The notes under the pieces: generated by a model | What the model was told of the DNA's origin: nothing | The model's input: only the letters and a program-made list of their open reading frames with translations | Database searches by the model: none | Origin: an uncultured Alphaproteobacteria bacterium | GTDB lineage: Bacteria; Pseudomonadota; Alphaproteobacteria; UBA2966 | DNA: 64,000 nucleotides | Assembly: GCA_958295725.1 (NCBI GenBank) | Contig: OY282368.1 | Span: 1,012,501-1,076,500, forward strand | Direction of reading: 5' to 3' | Position numbers and translations under genes: made by a program | Shown: positions 7,734 to 17,001 of the stretch, piece by piece | Layout of the letters: the number at the start of each line of letters is the position of its first letter | Numbering within the stretch: position 1 is the stretch's first letter

Positions 7734-10019
7734 TCAACCCCGTCGGCCGCGCTTCCTCCCCGCTTTCCGCGGTTCGCGGCCGGCCTTTCCGCGGCGCGCG
7801 GGGAACGGCCCCTGTTCCTCGACCAACTCGAGACGGAGCGATCCGGTGACCGCGTCGGCCTCCATGAGCCGGACGTCGACGGCCGAACCGAGCGCATACG
7901 TCTTCCCCGTGCGCTCCCCCACCAGCGCGTGTCGCGTTCCGTCGTGGATGTAGAAGTCGTCGGCCAGCGTGCGGATCGGCACCAGACCGTCGGCGCCGAC
8001 GTCGTCGAGGGTCACGAAGAGACCGAAACGGGTCACGCCCGAGATCCGCCCCGTGAACGTGGCGCCCCGACGCGGCTCGAGGTACGCCGCGAGGTATCTG
8101 TCCCGCGCCTCGCGCTCGGCCGCCATGGCGCGCCGTTCCGCCGCGGATATCCGCTCTCCGAGCCCGGGCAGCTCGTCGACCGCGCCCTCGACGAGGCCGT
8201 CGTCGCCGAGCCCCAGCGCCGCGATCAGGCCGCGGTGCACCAGGAGGTCCGCGTAACGGCGGATGGGCGACGTGAAGTGCGCGTAGCGGCGCAGGTTGAG
8301 GCCGAAATGCCCGCTGTTGTCGGGGCTGTAGAGGGCCTGGCTCTGCGACCGCAGGACCACCTCGTTGACGAGGCGGGCGTGGGGCGTTCCCGCGACCCGA
8401 TTCAGGATCCGGTTGAAGTGTTCGGCCCTGACCGCTCCCCCCGCCGCCAGCCGGAGGTCCAGGCTCGCCAGAAGCTCGCGAAGCGCCTCGACCTTTTCGT
8501 CGTCGGGGCGATCGTGCACCCGGAACATGCACGGCGCGTCGCGGTCGCACAGGGTTTCCGCCGCGGCGACGTTGGCCGCGATCATGAATTCCTCGATCAG
8601 GCGGTGCGAGTCCCGACGGGCCCTCGGTCGCACGCTCTCCACACGGCCGTCGGCGCCGAGCGCGACCCGAAGCTCGGGAAGCTCGATATCGAGCGGTCGC
8701 CGGCGTTCGCGGGCGCGGAGGAGCGCGGCATAGGCCCCGTACAGGTTCGGGATCACGGGATGGAGAGCCGTCGCGGCGTTGTCCGGGCAGCCGCCGTCCC
8801 GCAGGTCCTGAACGCCCTGATACGTCAGGTTCGCCGCGGCGCGCATCGCGCCGCGGACGAATTCGTGACGGCGCGGGTTGCCGTCGGCGTCGATCCACAG
8901 GAACGCCGCCAGGCAGGCCCGGTCGGCCCCCGCTTCGAGCGAGCACAGGCCGCTCGACAGCGCCTCCGGCAGCATCGGCGCGACACGGTCCGGGAAGTAG
9001 ACGGAATTGCCCCGCTCGCGAGCGTCCGCGTCGAGGGCCGATCCCGGCCGCACGTGGGCCGCGACATCGGCGATCGCGATGACGATCTTCCAGCCGCCGG
9101 GGTTCCCGGGGTCGGTGTCGGGAGCCGCCCAGACGGCGTCGTCGCGGTCCCGGGCGTCGGCGGGGTCGATGGTGACGAGCGGCAGTTCCCGCAGGTCGCG
9201 TCGTTCGCCGACCGGGACCGGCGTCGCGGCCTCCGCCTCCGCCAGGGCCTCGGCGCTGAACGTGGCGGGGATGCCCTGGTTGCGGATGGCGATCATGCTG
9301 TAGCTGCGCGGATCGTCGAAGGAGCCGAGGCGCTCCACGATCCGCGCCTTGCCGAGTCCCGGTCGCGCGCCCGGCAGACTCGCGGCGAGCACGACGTCGC
9401 CGGGACGGGCGCCGAGCGAGTCCGGACCGGCCACGACGAATTCCCGCTTGACGCGCCGGTCCGTCGGCGCGATGCGGCCGTGACCGGCGACGAGGTTGTA
9501 CACCCCGAGAATTTCGTCGGGCGGGTTCGCGAGCCGGCGCATGACCCGGGCCTCGTACAAGCCGTCCGAGGCCCGCCGCAGCCTCGCCAAGGCGCGGTCG
9601 CCGGGCGCCAGGGCCGCCGCGCCGGTCCGTCCGGGGACCATGACGATACGCGGCGGCTCCTCTTCGCCGTCCCACCGCGTGGGGCGCGCGTGGAGCTCGC
9701 CGTCGGCGTCGCCGCCCGTGATCTCGATGACCGTGACCGGGGGAAGCTCGCCGGCCGCGTGGAACGACCGGCGGCGGCCCTTCTCGATGAGCCCCTCGTC
9801 GCTCAGTTCCCCGAGCAACTCCTTGAGCCGCGCGCGGTCCGTGCCCGAGATCCCGAAGACGCGCGCGATGTCCCGCTTGCCCACGCGGTCGGGACTGTCG
9901 TGTATGAATCGCAGTACCTGTTCCCGCGACGGAAAGGCGGCCGATGTCTTCGCCTCGCTGTCGGGCGCGCGCGACTCCCGCGTGCGACGGCCCCGGGTCA
10001 AGCCGCCCCCGCCCGTCAC
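7734..10019 (-). CDS. rnr: Ribonuclease R
   Basis: A 3'-5' exoribonuclease of about 761 residues that degrades structured RNA. It has an N-terminal winged-helix segment, cold-shock-like domains, then the RNB domain with the catalytic aspartate cluster D-P-A-D-A-R-D-R-D-D-A-V-W, and a C-terminal S1 domain (F-T-G-R-I-S-G-V-T-R-F-G-L-F-V) with a basic tail. The preferred start is the GTG at 10019, overlapping the topA stop as GTGA; a TTG at 10001 is also possible. It is part of the dprA-topA-rnr series. Confidence 0.94.
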   Translation of the reverse strand: MTGGGGLTRGRRTRESRAPDSEAKTSAAFPSREQVLRFIHDSPDRVGKRDIARVFGISGTDRARLKELLGELSDEGLIEKGRRRSFHAAGELPPVTVIEITGGDADGELHARPTRWDGEEEPPRIVMVPGRTGAAALAPGDRALARLRRASDGLYEARVMRRLANPPDEILGVYNLVAGHGRIAPTDRRVKREFVVAGPDSLGARPGDVVLAASLPGARPGLGKARIVERLGSFDDPRSYSMIAIRNQGIPATFSAEALAEAEAATPVPVGERRDLRELPLVTIDPADARDRDDAVWAAPDTDPGNPGGWKIVIAIADVAAHVRPGSALDADARERGNSVYFPDRVAPMLPEALSSGLCSLEAGADRACLAAFLWIDADGNPRRHEFVRGAMRAAANLTYQGVQDLRDGGCPDNAATALHPVIPNLYGAYAALLRARERRRPLDIELPELRVALGADGRVESVRPRARRDSHRLIEEFMIAANVAAAETLCDRDAPCMFRVHDRPDDEKVEALRELLASLDLRLAAGGAVRAEHFNRILNRVAGTPHARLVNEVVLRSQSQALYSPDNSGHFGLNLRRYAHFTSPIRRYADLLVHRGLIAALGLGDDGLVEGAVDELPGLGERISAAERRAMAAEREARDRYLAAYLEPRRGATFTGRISGVTRFGLFVTLDDVGADGLVPIRTLADDFYIHDGTRHALVGERTGKTYALGSAVDVRLMEADAVTGSLRLELVEEQGPFPARRGKAGREPRKAGRKRGRRG

Positions 10020-12619
10020 GAGGCCGCTTCGGGCGCCGCCTTCGAACCGGAGGACCGGGCGGATTTGCGCGCGCCGGCGCGGCCCTTGCCTTTCCTCCCG
10101 GCCTTTCTGGTCAGCAACGCCGTGGCCGTTTCCATGGTGACGTCCTCGGGCGCGAGGCCTTTCGGCAACGTGGCGTTGATCCGGCCGTGTTTGACGTACG
10201 GGCCGTAGCGGCCGTCCATGACGGCGACGGGCTTGCCGTCGTCGGGATGATCGCCGAGTTCCTTGAGCGCTTCTCTGCCCCGTCGGCGCCCGCCGGCGTC
10301 GGCCAGAAGCACCACGGCGCGGTTGATTCCCACGGTCAGGACGTCGTCGTCCGGTTTGAGGGACGCGTATTTGCCCCGGTGGACCACGTAGGGGCCGAAA
10401 CGGCCGATCCCCGCGGCGACCTTCTCGCCGGTTTCCGGGTGACGCCCGACTTCTCGCGGCAGCGCCAACAGCGCCAGGGCGGTGTCGAGATCGATCTCCG
10501 TCGGCAAGACCCCGGGGGGCAGGGAGACGCGCTTGGGCTTCCGGTCCTTCTTGTCCTCGGCCTGCGGGCCCGCGTCGAGTTGGGCGTAATGGCCGTAAGG
10601 GCCCGAGCGCGCGGTCACGGGTCCGCCGGTCTCCGGGTCGAGACCGAGTTCGCGAGGACCGTTGTCCTCGCCCGCGTCCGCGCCGTTTCCGTTGACCAGG
10701 CGCCGCGTGTACCGGCAATCGGGATAGTTCGAGCAGCCGATGAACGCGCCGAACCTCCCGAGCTTCAGGGACAGTTGCCCGCCGTCGCAGGAGGGACAGG
10801 TCCGCGGATCGACGGCGGGGTCGTCGGAATGGAAGAAATGGGCGCCGAGCGCCTCGTTGAGGGTATCCAGCACCTCCCGCGTCCGCAGGTCCTTCGTCTC
10901 CTCGACGGCGCGGCTGAAGGCGTTCCAGAATTCATGCAGGGTCTGCTTCCAGTTCGCGTTTCCGGCGGAGATGTCGTCGAGGGTCTCTTCCAGCCTGGCG
11001 GTGAAGTCGTAGGCCACGTAACGATTGAAGAAGTTGCCGAGGAAGGCGGTCACGAGCCGGCCCCGGTCGTCCGGCACGAATCGCGATCCTTCGAGGCGGA
11101 CGTAGTCCCGGTCCTGAAGGACCGAGATGATGCTGGCGTACGTCGAGGGCCGTCCGATACCGAGCTCCTCGAGACGCTTCACCAGGGTCGCCTCGGTGAA
11201 TCGGGGCGGCGGTTCCGTGAAGTGCTGGTTGGGCCGGACGTCCTCGCACCGGACGGTCTCGCCCTTGGCGACCTTGGGAAGGCGGCGCTCGTCGGCCTCG
11301 TCCGTCTTGTCCCCGGACTGGTCGTCGCGGCCTTCCTGGTACAACTTGAAGAAACCGTTGAACAGGACCACGGATCCGGTGGCGCGCAGACCGGCCCGGC
11401 CGTCGGGCGTCGACATGTCCACGGCGGCCTGTTCGAGACGCGCCGAGGCCATCTGGCTGGCCACGGTCCGCTTCCAGATCAGGTCGTAGAGGCGCCTGGC
11501 CTCGGGGTCGAGGAAGGAAGAGACGTTGGCGGGGACGCGCGACAGGTCCGTGGGCCGGATGGCTTCGTGGGCTTCCTGGGCGTTCTTCGCCTGGCTGCGG
11601 TAGGTGCGCGGCCTGGCCGGAAGGTAGGGCGCGCCGAACCTCTCCGATATCAGGCGTCGGCAGGCCTGGATGGCTTCCGACGCGATCTGGACGCCGTCGG
11701 TGCGCATGTAGGTGATCAGGCCGACGGTCTCCCCGCCGATATCCACGCCTTCGTACAGTCTCTGCGCGACCTGCATGGTGCGTCGCGCGCCCATGCGGAG
11801 CTTGCGCGCCGCCTCCTGCTGGAGAGTCGATGTCGTGAAGGGAGGCCGTGGATGGCGCTGGACTTCCTTCGCTTCGACGCCCACGACCGACAGCGCGGGG
11901 GAAGCGCGCAGGATCCCGGCGGCGCGCTCGGCGTCTTCCCCCGTCGGGATCGAAAATTTGCCGAGCCGCTTGCCGTCGAGGGACGCGAGGCGAGCCGAAA
12001 ACGGCGTTCCGTCGGCCGCGCGGAGAGCCGCTTCGATCGACCAGTACTCCCGCGGCTCGAAGACCTCGATCTCCAGCTCGCGTTCGCAGATCAGGCGCAG
12101 CGCGACCGATTGCACGCGACCGGCCGAGCGCGCGCCGGGGAGTTTGCGCCAGAGCACCGGCGATAGGGTGAAGCCCACCAGGTAGTCGAGCGCCCTTCGG
12201 GCCTGCTGGGCGTTGACGAGATCCATGTCGAGATCGCGCGGGTGCGCGATGGCCTCCCGGACGGCGCCGCGGGTCACCTCGTTGAAGACGACCCTCTTGA
12301 CCTCCACGCCGTTCACGGCGTCGCGTTCCTGGAGCGCCTCGAGCACGTGCCACGAGATGGCTTCGCCTTCGCGGTCGGGATCGGTGGCCAGATACAGGCG
12401 ATCGGCGTTCCGCAGCGCCTGCGCGATCCCGTTGATGTGTTTCTTCGACTCCGGGTTGGTTTCGTAGGTCATCGCGAAGTCGTCGTCGGGCAGCACCGAA
12501 CCGTCCTTCGACGGCAAATCGCGCACGTGTCCATAGCTCGCCAGGACGACGAAACCGTCGCCCAGGTACTTGTTGACGGTCTTGGCCTTGGCGGGCGATT
12601 CGACGATGACGACGTTCAT
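10016..12619 (-). CDS. topA: DNA topoisomerase I
   Basis: Type IA topoisomerase that relaxes negative supercoils. The 867-residue protein begins with the TOPRIM motif V-V-I-V-E-S-P-A-K-A-K-T and carries the D-P-D-R-E-G-E acid cluster. The active-site tyrosine lies in I-T-Y-M-R-T-D (about residue 310). The C-terminal part has one clear four-Cys zinc finger (C-P-S-C ... C-S-N-Y-P-D-C), then repeated TopA C-terminal domains each with a G-R-Y-G-P-Y-V-like motif, and a lysine/serine-rich tail. It follows dprA by 33 bases. Confidence 0.97.
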   Translation of the reverse strand: MNVVIVESPAKAKTVNKYLGDGFVVLASYGHVRDLPSKDGSVLPDDDFAMTYETNPESKKHINGIAQALRNADRLYLATDPDREGEAISWHVLEALQERDAVNGVEVKRVVFNEVTRGAVREAIAHPRDLDMDLVNAQQARRALDYLVGFTLSPVLWRKLPGARSAGRVQSVALRLICERELEIEVFEPREYWSIEAALRAADGTPFSARLASLDGKRLGKFSIPTGEDAERAAGILRASPALSVVGVEAKEVQRHPRPPFTTSTLQQEAARKLRMGARRTMQVAQRLYEGVDIGGETVGLITYMRTDGVQIASEAIQACRRLISERFGAPYLPARPRTYRSQAKNAQEAHEAIRPTDLSRVPANVSSFLDPEARRLYDLIWKRTVASQMASARLEQAAVDMSTPDGRAGLRATGSVVLFNGFFKLYQEGRDDQSGDKTDEADERRLPKVAKGETVRCEDVRPNQHFTEPPPRFTEATLVKRLEELGIGRPSTYASIISVLQDRDYVRLEGSRFVPDDRGRLVTAFLGNFFNRYVAYDFTARLEETLDDISAGNANWKQTLHEFWNAFSRAVEETKDLRTREVLDTLNEALGAHFFHSDDPAVDPRTCPSCDGGQLSLKLGRFGAFIGCSNYPDCRYTRRLVNGNGADAGEDNGPRELGLDPETGGPVTARSGPYGHYAQLDAGPQAEDKKDRKPKRVSLPPGVLPTEIDLDTALALLALPREVGRHPETGEKVAAGIGRFGPYVVHRGKYASLKPDDDVLTVGINRAVVLLADAGGRRRGREALKELGDHPDDGKPVAVMDGRYGPYVKHGRINATLPKGLAPEDVTMETATALLTRKAGRKGKGRAGARKSARSSGSKAAPEAAS

Positions 12620-12652
12620 GGAGGGGCCGGATGTTTGTCCGCTCGCGGCGCC

Positions 12653-13999
12653 CTATGCGTGCGCGACATCGCGATCGCAAAGGGAAACCCTGTTTCCGGG
12701 ATGCCGATGCAGGCGACCCGCCGCTTCGAGTTCGAGCAAAATGGTCAAAAGCGCCGGGAGAGTCAAATGGCAGTGGCGGAGGAGCTCGTCGACCGTCACC
12801 GGAGTCGGACTCAGCGCGCCCGCCACCCGGCCGCGCGAGTCGGCGGGTTGTTCGTCGTCCGGAACCGGCGTCGCCGCGGGGCGTCGGCGCGGGGGTTCCG
12901 GCGGCTGGCGTTGGCGGGATTGCGTCATGAGGTCGAGCGCGGACGCGATATCGCTCGCGGATTGGACGAGGACGGCGCCGTCCCGAATGAGCCCGTTGCA
13001 GCCGTGGCAACGCGGATCGAGGGGCGAGCCCGGCACGGCGAATACCTCGCGGCCCTGCTCGAGCGCGCAGCGGGCGGTGATCAGGGAGCCGGACCGCAAC
13101 GCCGCCTCGACCACGACGACGCCGAGCGACAGGCCCGAAATGAGCCGGTTCCGGGTGGGGAAATGCCTGGCCCGGGGACGCCTGCCGATCTTCTGTTCCG
13201 CGACCAGAAGGCCACGTTCGGAAATCTCGGACTGGAGATCCGCGTTCTCCGGCGGATAAACGGCGTCGATGCCGCCCGCCAGCACCGCGAGGGTGCCGGT
13301 TTCCAGGGCGCCGACATGGGCCGCCGTGTCGATGCCGCGCGCCAGTCCGGACACGACGGCGAAGCCCGCTTCTCCCAGTTCCCGGGCGAGCGTCCGGGCG
13401 TACCGCCGTCCGGCGATGGAGGCGTTCCGGGCACCGACGACCGCCACGGCGGGACGGTCGAGCAGATCGCTTCGTCCCTTGACGGAGATGACGGGCGGCG
13501 CGTCCGGCAGCATGGCCAGCGCCTCGGGATACGCCGGTTCGCCGAGCACGATCGGCCGGGCGCCCAGGCGCTCCAGGGCCTCCAGTTCGGCCAGGGCTTC
13601 CCGCTCGCCGCATATGCGCGGCGTCGGGTTGCCTCCGCGGCGGGCGAGGGACGGCAGGGCTTCCAGCGCCCGCGACGCCGAGCCGTATCGCTCGATCAGG
13701 TGGCGATAGGCGATGGGGCCGACGTTCTCGCTGCGGATCAGGCGAAGACAGGCGATACGCCCCTCGTCGTCGAGCGCGGGGACCGTCGATGCCTTCGCGA
13801 GACCTTGTGATGCAACGGACACGGCAGGGTCCAGGGCGTCGCCAATACCGGATTCGGCGATTCCTATGAACGGATGAGGACGGATTCCCAGGCCGGACCG
13901 GACGGGTTCCATCGATATCCGCATATCGCGGACGATCTGCTTGTCGCCGAAGACCTCGGGCCGCGCGGCGATGCGCGACAGGATCCCGGAATTCGTCAT
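12653..13999 (-). CDS. dprA: DNA-processing protein DprA, with atypical N-terminal extension
   Basis: Loads RecA onto incoming single-stranded DNA in natural transformation. The Rossmann-fold core is clear: V-V-G-A-R-N-A-S, F-A-V-V-S-G-L-A-R-G-I-D-T-A-A-H, then G-G-I-D-A-V-Y-P-P-E-N, G-L-L-V-A-E and R-F/R-N-R-L-I-S-G motifs. A winged helix lies at the C terminus. Homology to DprA begins only around residue 77 (R-L-I-R-S-E-N-V-G-P). The first 45 or so residues instead look like a DUF433 domain, so the true start may be an internal codon such as the GTG at 13822. Confidence 0.93.
   Translation of the reverse strand: MTNSGILSRIAARPEVFGDKQIVRDMRISMEPVRSGLGIRPHPFIGIAESGIGDALDPAVSVASQGLAKASTVPALDDEGRIACLRLIRSENVGPIAYRHLIERYGSASRALEALPSLARRGGNPTPRICGEREALAELEALERLGARPIVLGEPAYPEALAMLPDAPPVISVKGRSDLLDRPAVAVVGARNASIAGRRYARTLARELGEAGFAVVSGLARGIDTAAHVGALETGTLAVLAGGIDAVYPPENADLQSEISERGLLVAEQKIGRRPRARHFPTRNRLISGLSLGVVVVEAALRSGSLITARCALEQGREVFAVPGSPLDPRCHGCNGLIRDGAVLVQSASDIASALDLMTQSRQRQPPEPPRRRPAATPVPDDEQPADSRGRVAGALSPTPVTVDELLRHCHLTLPALLTILLELEAAGRLHRHPGNRVSLCDRDVAHA
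13868..13999 (-). pseudogene. DUF433-like fragment at the 5' end of the dprA frame
   Basis: The first 44 codons of the dprA reading frame encode R-P-E-V-F-G-D-K-Q-I-V-R-D-M-R-I-S, closely matching the start of DUF433 proteins (typically P-x-V-x-G-G-K-P-x-I-R-G-T-R-I). DUF433 proteins are small helix-turn-helix antitoxin-like partners of DUF5615 toxins. The resemblance stops at about residue 40. I read this as the leftover of a DUF433 gene that became fused in frame to dprA, next to the inserted ATPase/DUF4276 pair. Confidence 0.55.
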
Positions 14000-14053
14000 G
14001 TTCGTTCCCGCCGTCCCAGGCGAACCGGCTCGAAGCCGCCCGCCGGGGAGTTT

Positions 14054-14716
14054 CTAGCGGGCGGCCGCCAAGCGCCGCACGCCGTCGCGGAACGCCCGGA
14101 AGCTCGGCGACCGGTTCCGGTCCGGGTCCATGTGCGGCGCGATGTTCCGCGCCCATCGGCATTTCGCATTGCCAGAAGCCGGCCAGACGTCTTTCTTGAT
14201 CAGCGCCGAACCGCCCGCGTGAACGGCGTCGGCGAGAACCTCCCACGTGCCGCATATGCCGTCTTGCCGATAGCCGTCCAGCACCGGGTCCTTCGCACTG
14301 GGATAGGCCGCCTTCACGGCGTCGCGGTCGCCCAAGAGCCACGCCTCGATTTCCTCGATGGCGATCCGGAACAGCGTGGTCGGGCGCGGATCGCAGGCAT
14401 TCAGCACGTCCAGCAGTTCCCGCTTGAACGCCATGCAGTCCCGATCGTCCAGGTCCACCACCACGACGACCGCCGCCGAATCGCCAAGGCTCTTGAGGCT
14501 CTGTCCGTATCCGCGCAACAGGTTCGGCAACCGGTCCAGAAGGATCCGTTTTGCCGGATCGGTTCCGCCGCGTAAGCCTTTCGGTATGCGCCCCAGGCCC
14601 TTGTAGTCGTGCGTCCTCCAACTATGGCTCGATCCGTTGGCGCCGAGAATCTTCTCGAGAACGCCATCGACCGCGATGCTTCCCGATGCGTCCTCGACCA
14701 ATATCTCGAAATGCAT
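14054..14716 (-). CDS. DUF4276 family protein (TOPRIM-like), partner of AAA ATPase
   Basis: A 220-residue protein that I assign to DUF4276. It starts with a hydrophobic strand ending in L-V-E-D, has a core strand A-V-V-V-V-V-D-L-D-D-R-D-C (about residues 83-95), and the family's E-E-I-E-A-W-L-L-G-D motif. This acid pattern is consistent with a TOPRIM-like nuclease fold. The ATG lies 11 bases after the stop of the AAA ATPase gene on the same strand, so they form a two-gene unit. Pairing of an SMC/ABC-like ATPase with a TOPRIM protein recalls OLD- and PARIS-type defence, but that role is inferred. Confidence 0.75.
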   Translation of the reverse strand: MHFEILVEDASGSIAVDGVLEKILGANGSSHSWRTHDYKGLGRIPKGLRGGTDPAKRILLDRLPNLLRGYGQSLKSLGDSAAVVVVVDLDDRDCMAFKRELLDVLNACDPRPTTLFRIAIEEIEAWLLGDRDAVKAAYPSAKDPVLDGYRQDGICGTWEVLADAVHAGGSALIKKDVWPASGNAKCRWARNIAPHMDPDRNRSPSFRAFRDGVRRLAAAR

Positions 14717-14727
14717 CGTGCGGCCGC

Positions 14728-15999
14728 TCAATCGAGGTAATCGCTGTACCACAGGCCGCCGAGCGGCAATTCTTCCTCGAACATGGCCTTGACGATCGGA
14801 TCGTCGCTCGCGCGGCGGATGGTGGAAAACCCGTCCTCGCCCTTTTCGAGAATCCACGTTTCGTCGGGTCCGAGCGCGTCGACGAAATAGGGCTGGTGGG
14901 TCGTGACGAAAATCTGCGGCGCGTTCCGCCTTCCGGTGGCATGGGTGCGAAATTCCGCCGCTAGAACCTCCAGCAGCTTGTGATACAGCCCGTTCTCCGG
15001 CTCCTCGATGCAGATGAACGGCGGCGGCTCCGGATCCTCCAGCATCAGAAGGTAGGCGAACAGCTTCAACGTGCCGTCGGACATCTGTTGCGCGTAGAAA
15101 GGATCGTCGAAGCCCCTGTCGTTGAAGCGCAGCAGCAAGCGGCCGTCCTGGCTACGTTCGGTGTCGATCCTGTCGATGCCCGGGATTCTCTCGGCGATCC
15201 GACTCAGGATGCTGTCGAACCTGTTCCGGTGCTCGCGCTCCATGAACTGCACGACGTTGCCGAGATTGTCGCCGTGGATGCTCAGATGCGGCTGCGGGCC
15301 GGCGAGTGGCAAGCTACGAGCGGCGTTGGGGGCGAAGTAGCTCAAGTACCAGCCCTCGATGAACTGGCGGAAGGCCGCGATCCTGGGGTGCTGCTTCAGG
15401 GCGCCGAGCGTGGCGATGCCGAGCCGGCGCTTGTCCTGGAGCTCGACGATCTCCGTTTCCGCGCTTTCTTCCCTGTTCTGTTCAATCCGTTTCAGCAGCT
15501 CCGTTAGATCCTCGTCCTCTTCGACCTGTTGTCCCTGCGCATCCCCTTTCCAGGCCACCCCCCTACCGTCGTTCATCATCAGGAACGAGAAAGGCCTACC
15601 GTATTTCTGCCCTTTGCGCCGCTGCCGGAGGCGCTCGCGCGCGACGTAAGGGCGACCCATGTCGTCCGCGTCTATGTCCAGCTCGTAGGTGATGGGCCGT
15701 GCGCGCAGCTCCTCCCGATAATAGATCTGGAACTCGATCGGGCTGGTGCTGCCTTGGGAACGGATACGGTCGAACCCGCCCCGGCCCCGCGCGTCGCAGG
15801 CCTCCTCGACACCCAGCTTCAGGCAATCCGCCAGGAACCCGAAGGCGTCGAACAGGGAGCTCTTGCCGACCCCGTTCCTGCCGATGACGGCCGTCATCGG
15901 AGTCAACGGGTCGACTTGTGGCATATCCCATACCTTGCCGAGCGTGACGTCCTTGAGCACCCGGTAGTTGGCGATCCTGATTCCTTCGATCTTCGCCAC
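14728..15999 (-). CDS. AAA_21-type (SMC/ABC-like) ATPase
   Basis: A 423-residue ATPase starting at a GTG. It begins with I-R-I-A-N-Y-R-V-L-K-D-V, typical of RecF/OLD-like ATPases, followed by Walker A G-R-N-G-V-G-K-S-S (near residue 40). A central coiled, charged insertion (about 130-190) follows. The C-terminal half has the signature-like M-S-D-G-T-L-K-L-F, Walker B I-C-I-E-E-P-E-N-G and the switch motif V-T-T-H-Q-P. There is no fused nuclease domain; that role may be taken by the following DUF4276 protein. The pair sits between plsY and dprA, genes that are normally adjacent or close in this lineage. Confidence 0.85.
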   Translation of the reverse strand: MAKIEGIRIANYRVLKDVTLGKVWDMPQVDPLTPMTAVIGRNGVGKSSLFDAFGFLADCLKLGVEEACDARGRGGFDRIRSQGSTSPIEFQIYYREELRARPITYELDIDADDMGRPYVARERLRQRRKGQKYGRPFSFLMMNDGRGVAWKGDAQGQQVEEDEDLTELLKRIEQNREESAETEIVELQDKRRLGIATLGALKQHPRIAAFRQFIEGWYLSYFAPNAARSLPLAGPQPHLSIHGDNLGNVVQFMEREHRNRFDSILSRIAERIPGIDRIDTERSQDGRLLLRFNDRGFDDPFYAQQMSDGTLKLFAYLLMLEDPEPPPFICIEEPENGLYHKLLEVLAAEFRTHATGRRNAPQIFVTTHQPYFVDALGPDETWILEKGEDGFSTIRRASDDPIVKAMFEEELPLGGLWYSDYLD

Positions 16000-16372
16000 G
16001 GGAACGATCCCCCTTTATCGCGGCGCCGCGAGCGGTATGGCGTCCAGCGGGCGCTTTTCCGCGCCGCCTCGCGTGTCCTCCTCCCCCTCGTTCGAGGGGA
16101 GAGGGGATCGTTTCAGGTCAGCTTCCAGGGACCCGCTCGCCGACTGGCGTTCGCATCGCTCTTCCGTCCCGCTCATGGGTCTGGGCCGCGCAAGTCGTTG
16201 TAGTTCCATAGGCCGGCCCCAACCACGACAACAGGAGCGGTCGATCCATCCGGTGCATATGCCGGTCAACTCGAATCGTTCTCGATACTATAGCATCCTT
16301 GGCGGCGTGGCGCAGGCCCCGTCCGGCAAGGGTTTCGACGGCATGGAGGATGGAGGCCGCCGCCTGTGACGC
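16000..16372. other. Intergenic region with a palindromic repeat
   Basis: About 370 bases between the inserted ATPase gene and plsY. I see no convincing gene. It includes an imperfect palindrome of the C5/G5 type at 16078-16106. The stretch from 16250 to 16300 is more AT-rich and could hold the promoter for the ATPase gene, but I cannot place its boxes. Confidence 0.5.
16078..16106. repeat. REP-like palindrome
   Basis: A C-rich arm, a TTCG loop and a G-rich arm form a strong hairpin. Arms resemble those at 32247-32273 and the palindrome at 2848-2871. Confidence 0.5.
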
Positions 16373-16987
16373 CTACGATTCGAGTCCGATGCGCGATTCC
16401 TCGCCCTTGAGGAGGCGGCGAACGTTCGCGTGATGACGGACGAACACGAGGACGGCGAGGAAGGCCGCGAACTCCGTCCGCTGGAGATCGGCCAGATACC
16501 ACATGTAGACGGGGGCGGCGGCGAGCGATACGAGCGCCGCCAGCGACGAGTAACGGAACGCCGCGGCCACGGCCAGCCACGTCAGGCAGGCGAGCAGGCC
16601 GGCTTCCCAGGATGCCGCGATCAGGACGCCGAGCGCGGTCGCGACGCCCTTGCCGCCCCGGAACTTGAGCCACACGGGAAACAGGTGGCCGAGGAAGGTC
16701 CCGCCGCCCGCCAGCACCGCCATGTCGGGTCCCAGCAGGCCGGCGGTCCAGAACGCCGCCGCGCCCTTGCCGCCGTCGAGCAGCACCGTCAGCGCAGCCA
16801 GGCTCTTGCTCCCGGTTCGCAGCACGTTGGTCGCCCCGATGTTGCCGGAGCCGATCCGCCGGATGTCCCCGTGACCGGCGAGCTTCGTCAGCACCAGGCC
16901 GAAGGGAATCGACCCCAGCAGGTAGCCGAGCGCCGCCGCCGCGTAGAACGGCCAGGTGAGGCTGAAGTCTCCCATGGGGTCGGGCAT
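16373..16987 (-). CDS. plsY: Glycerol-3-phosphate acyltransferase PlsY
   Basis: Inner-membrane enzyme that transfers the acyl group of acyl-phosphate to glycerol-3-phosphate, the first step of phospholipid synthesis. The 204-residue protein has five or more hydrophobic helices. It shows the three conserved PlsY loops: G-S-I-P-F-G, G-S-G-N-I-G-A-T-N-V-L-R, and the G-H-x-F-P-V-W-L-K-F-x-G-G-K-G-V-A-T pattern. The ATG at 16987 follows pyrC by 14 bases; upstream open frame is discarded. Confidence 0.95.
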   Translation of the reverse strand: MPDPMGDFSLTWPFYAAAALGYLLGSIPFGLVLTKLAGHGDIRRIGSGNIGATNVLRTGSKSLAALTVLLDGGKGAAAFWTAGLLGPDMAVLAGGGTFLGHLFPVWLKFRGGKGVATALGVLIAASWEAGLLACLTWLAVAAAFRYSSLAALVSLAAAPVYMWYLADLQRTEFAAFLAVLVFVRHHANVRRLLKGEESRIGLES

Positions 16988-17001
16988 GGCGGCGGCTCCG
17001 G

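Noticed and set aside
9944..12166. Plus-strand 740-codon open frame opposite topA
   Set aside because: High-GC shadow of topA with Arg/Gly/Ala-rich composition and no domain sense.
10932..14621. Minus-strand 1229-codon open frame across topA, dprA and DUF4276
   Set aside because: Out-of-frame shadow of three well-supported genes.
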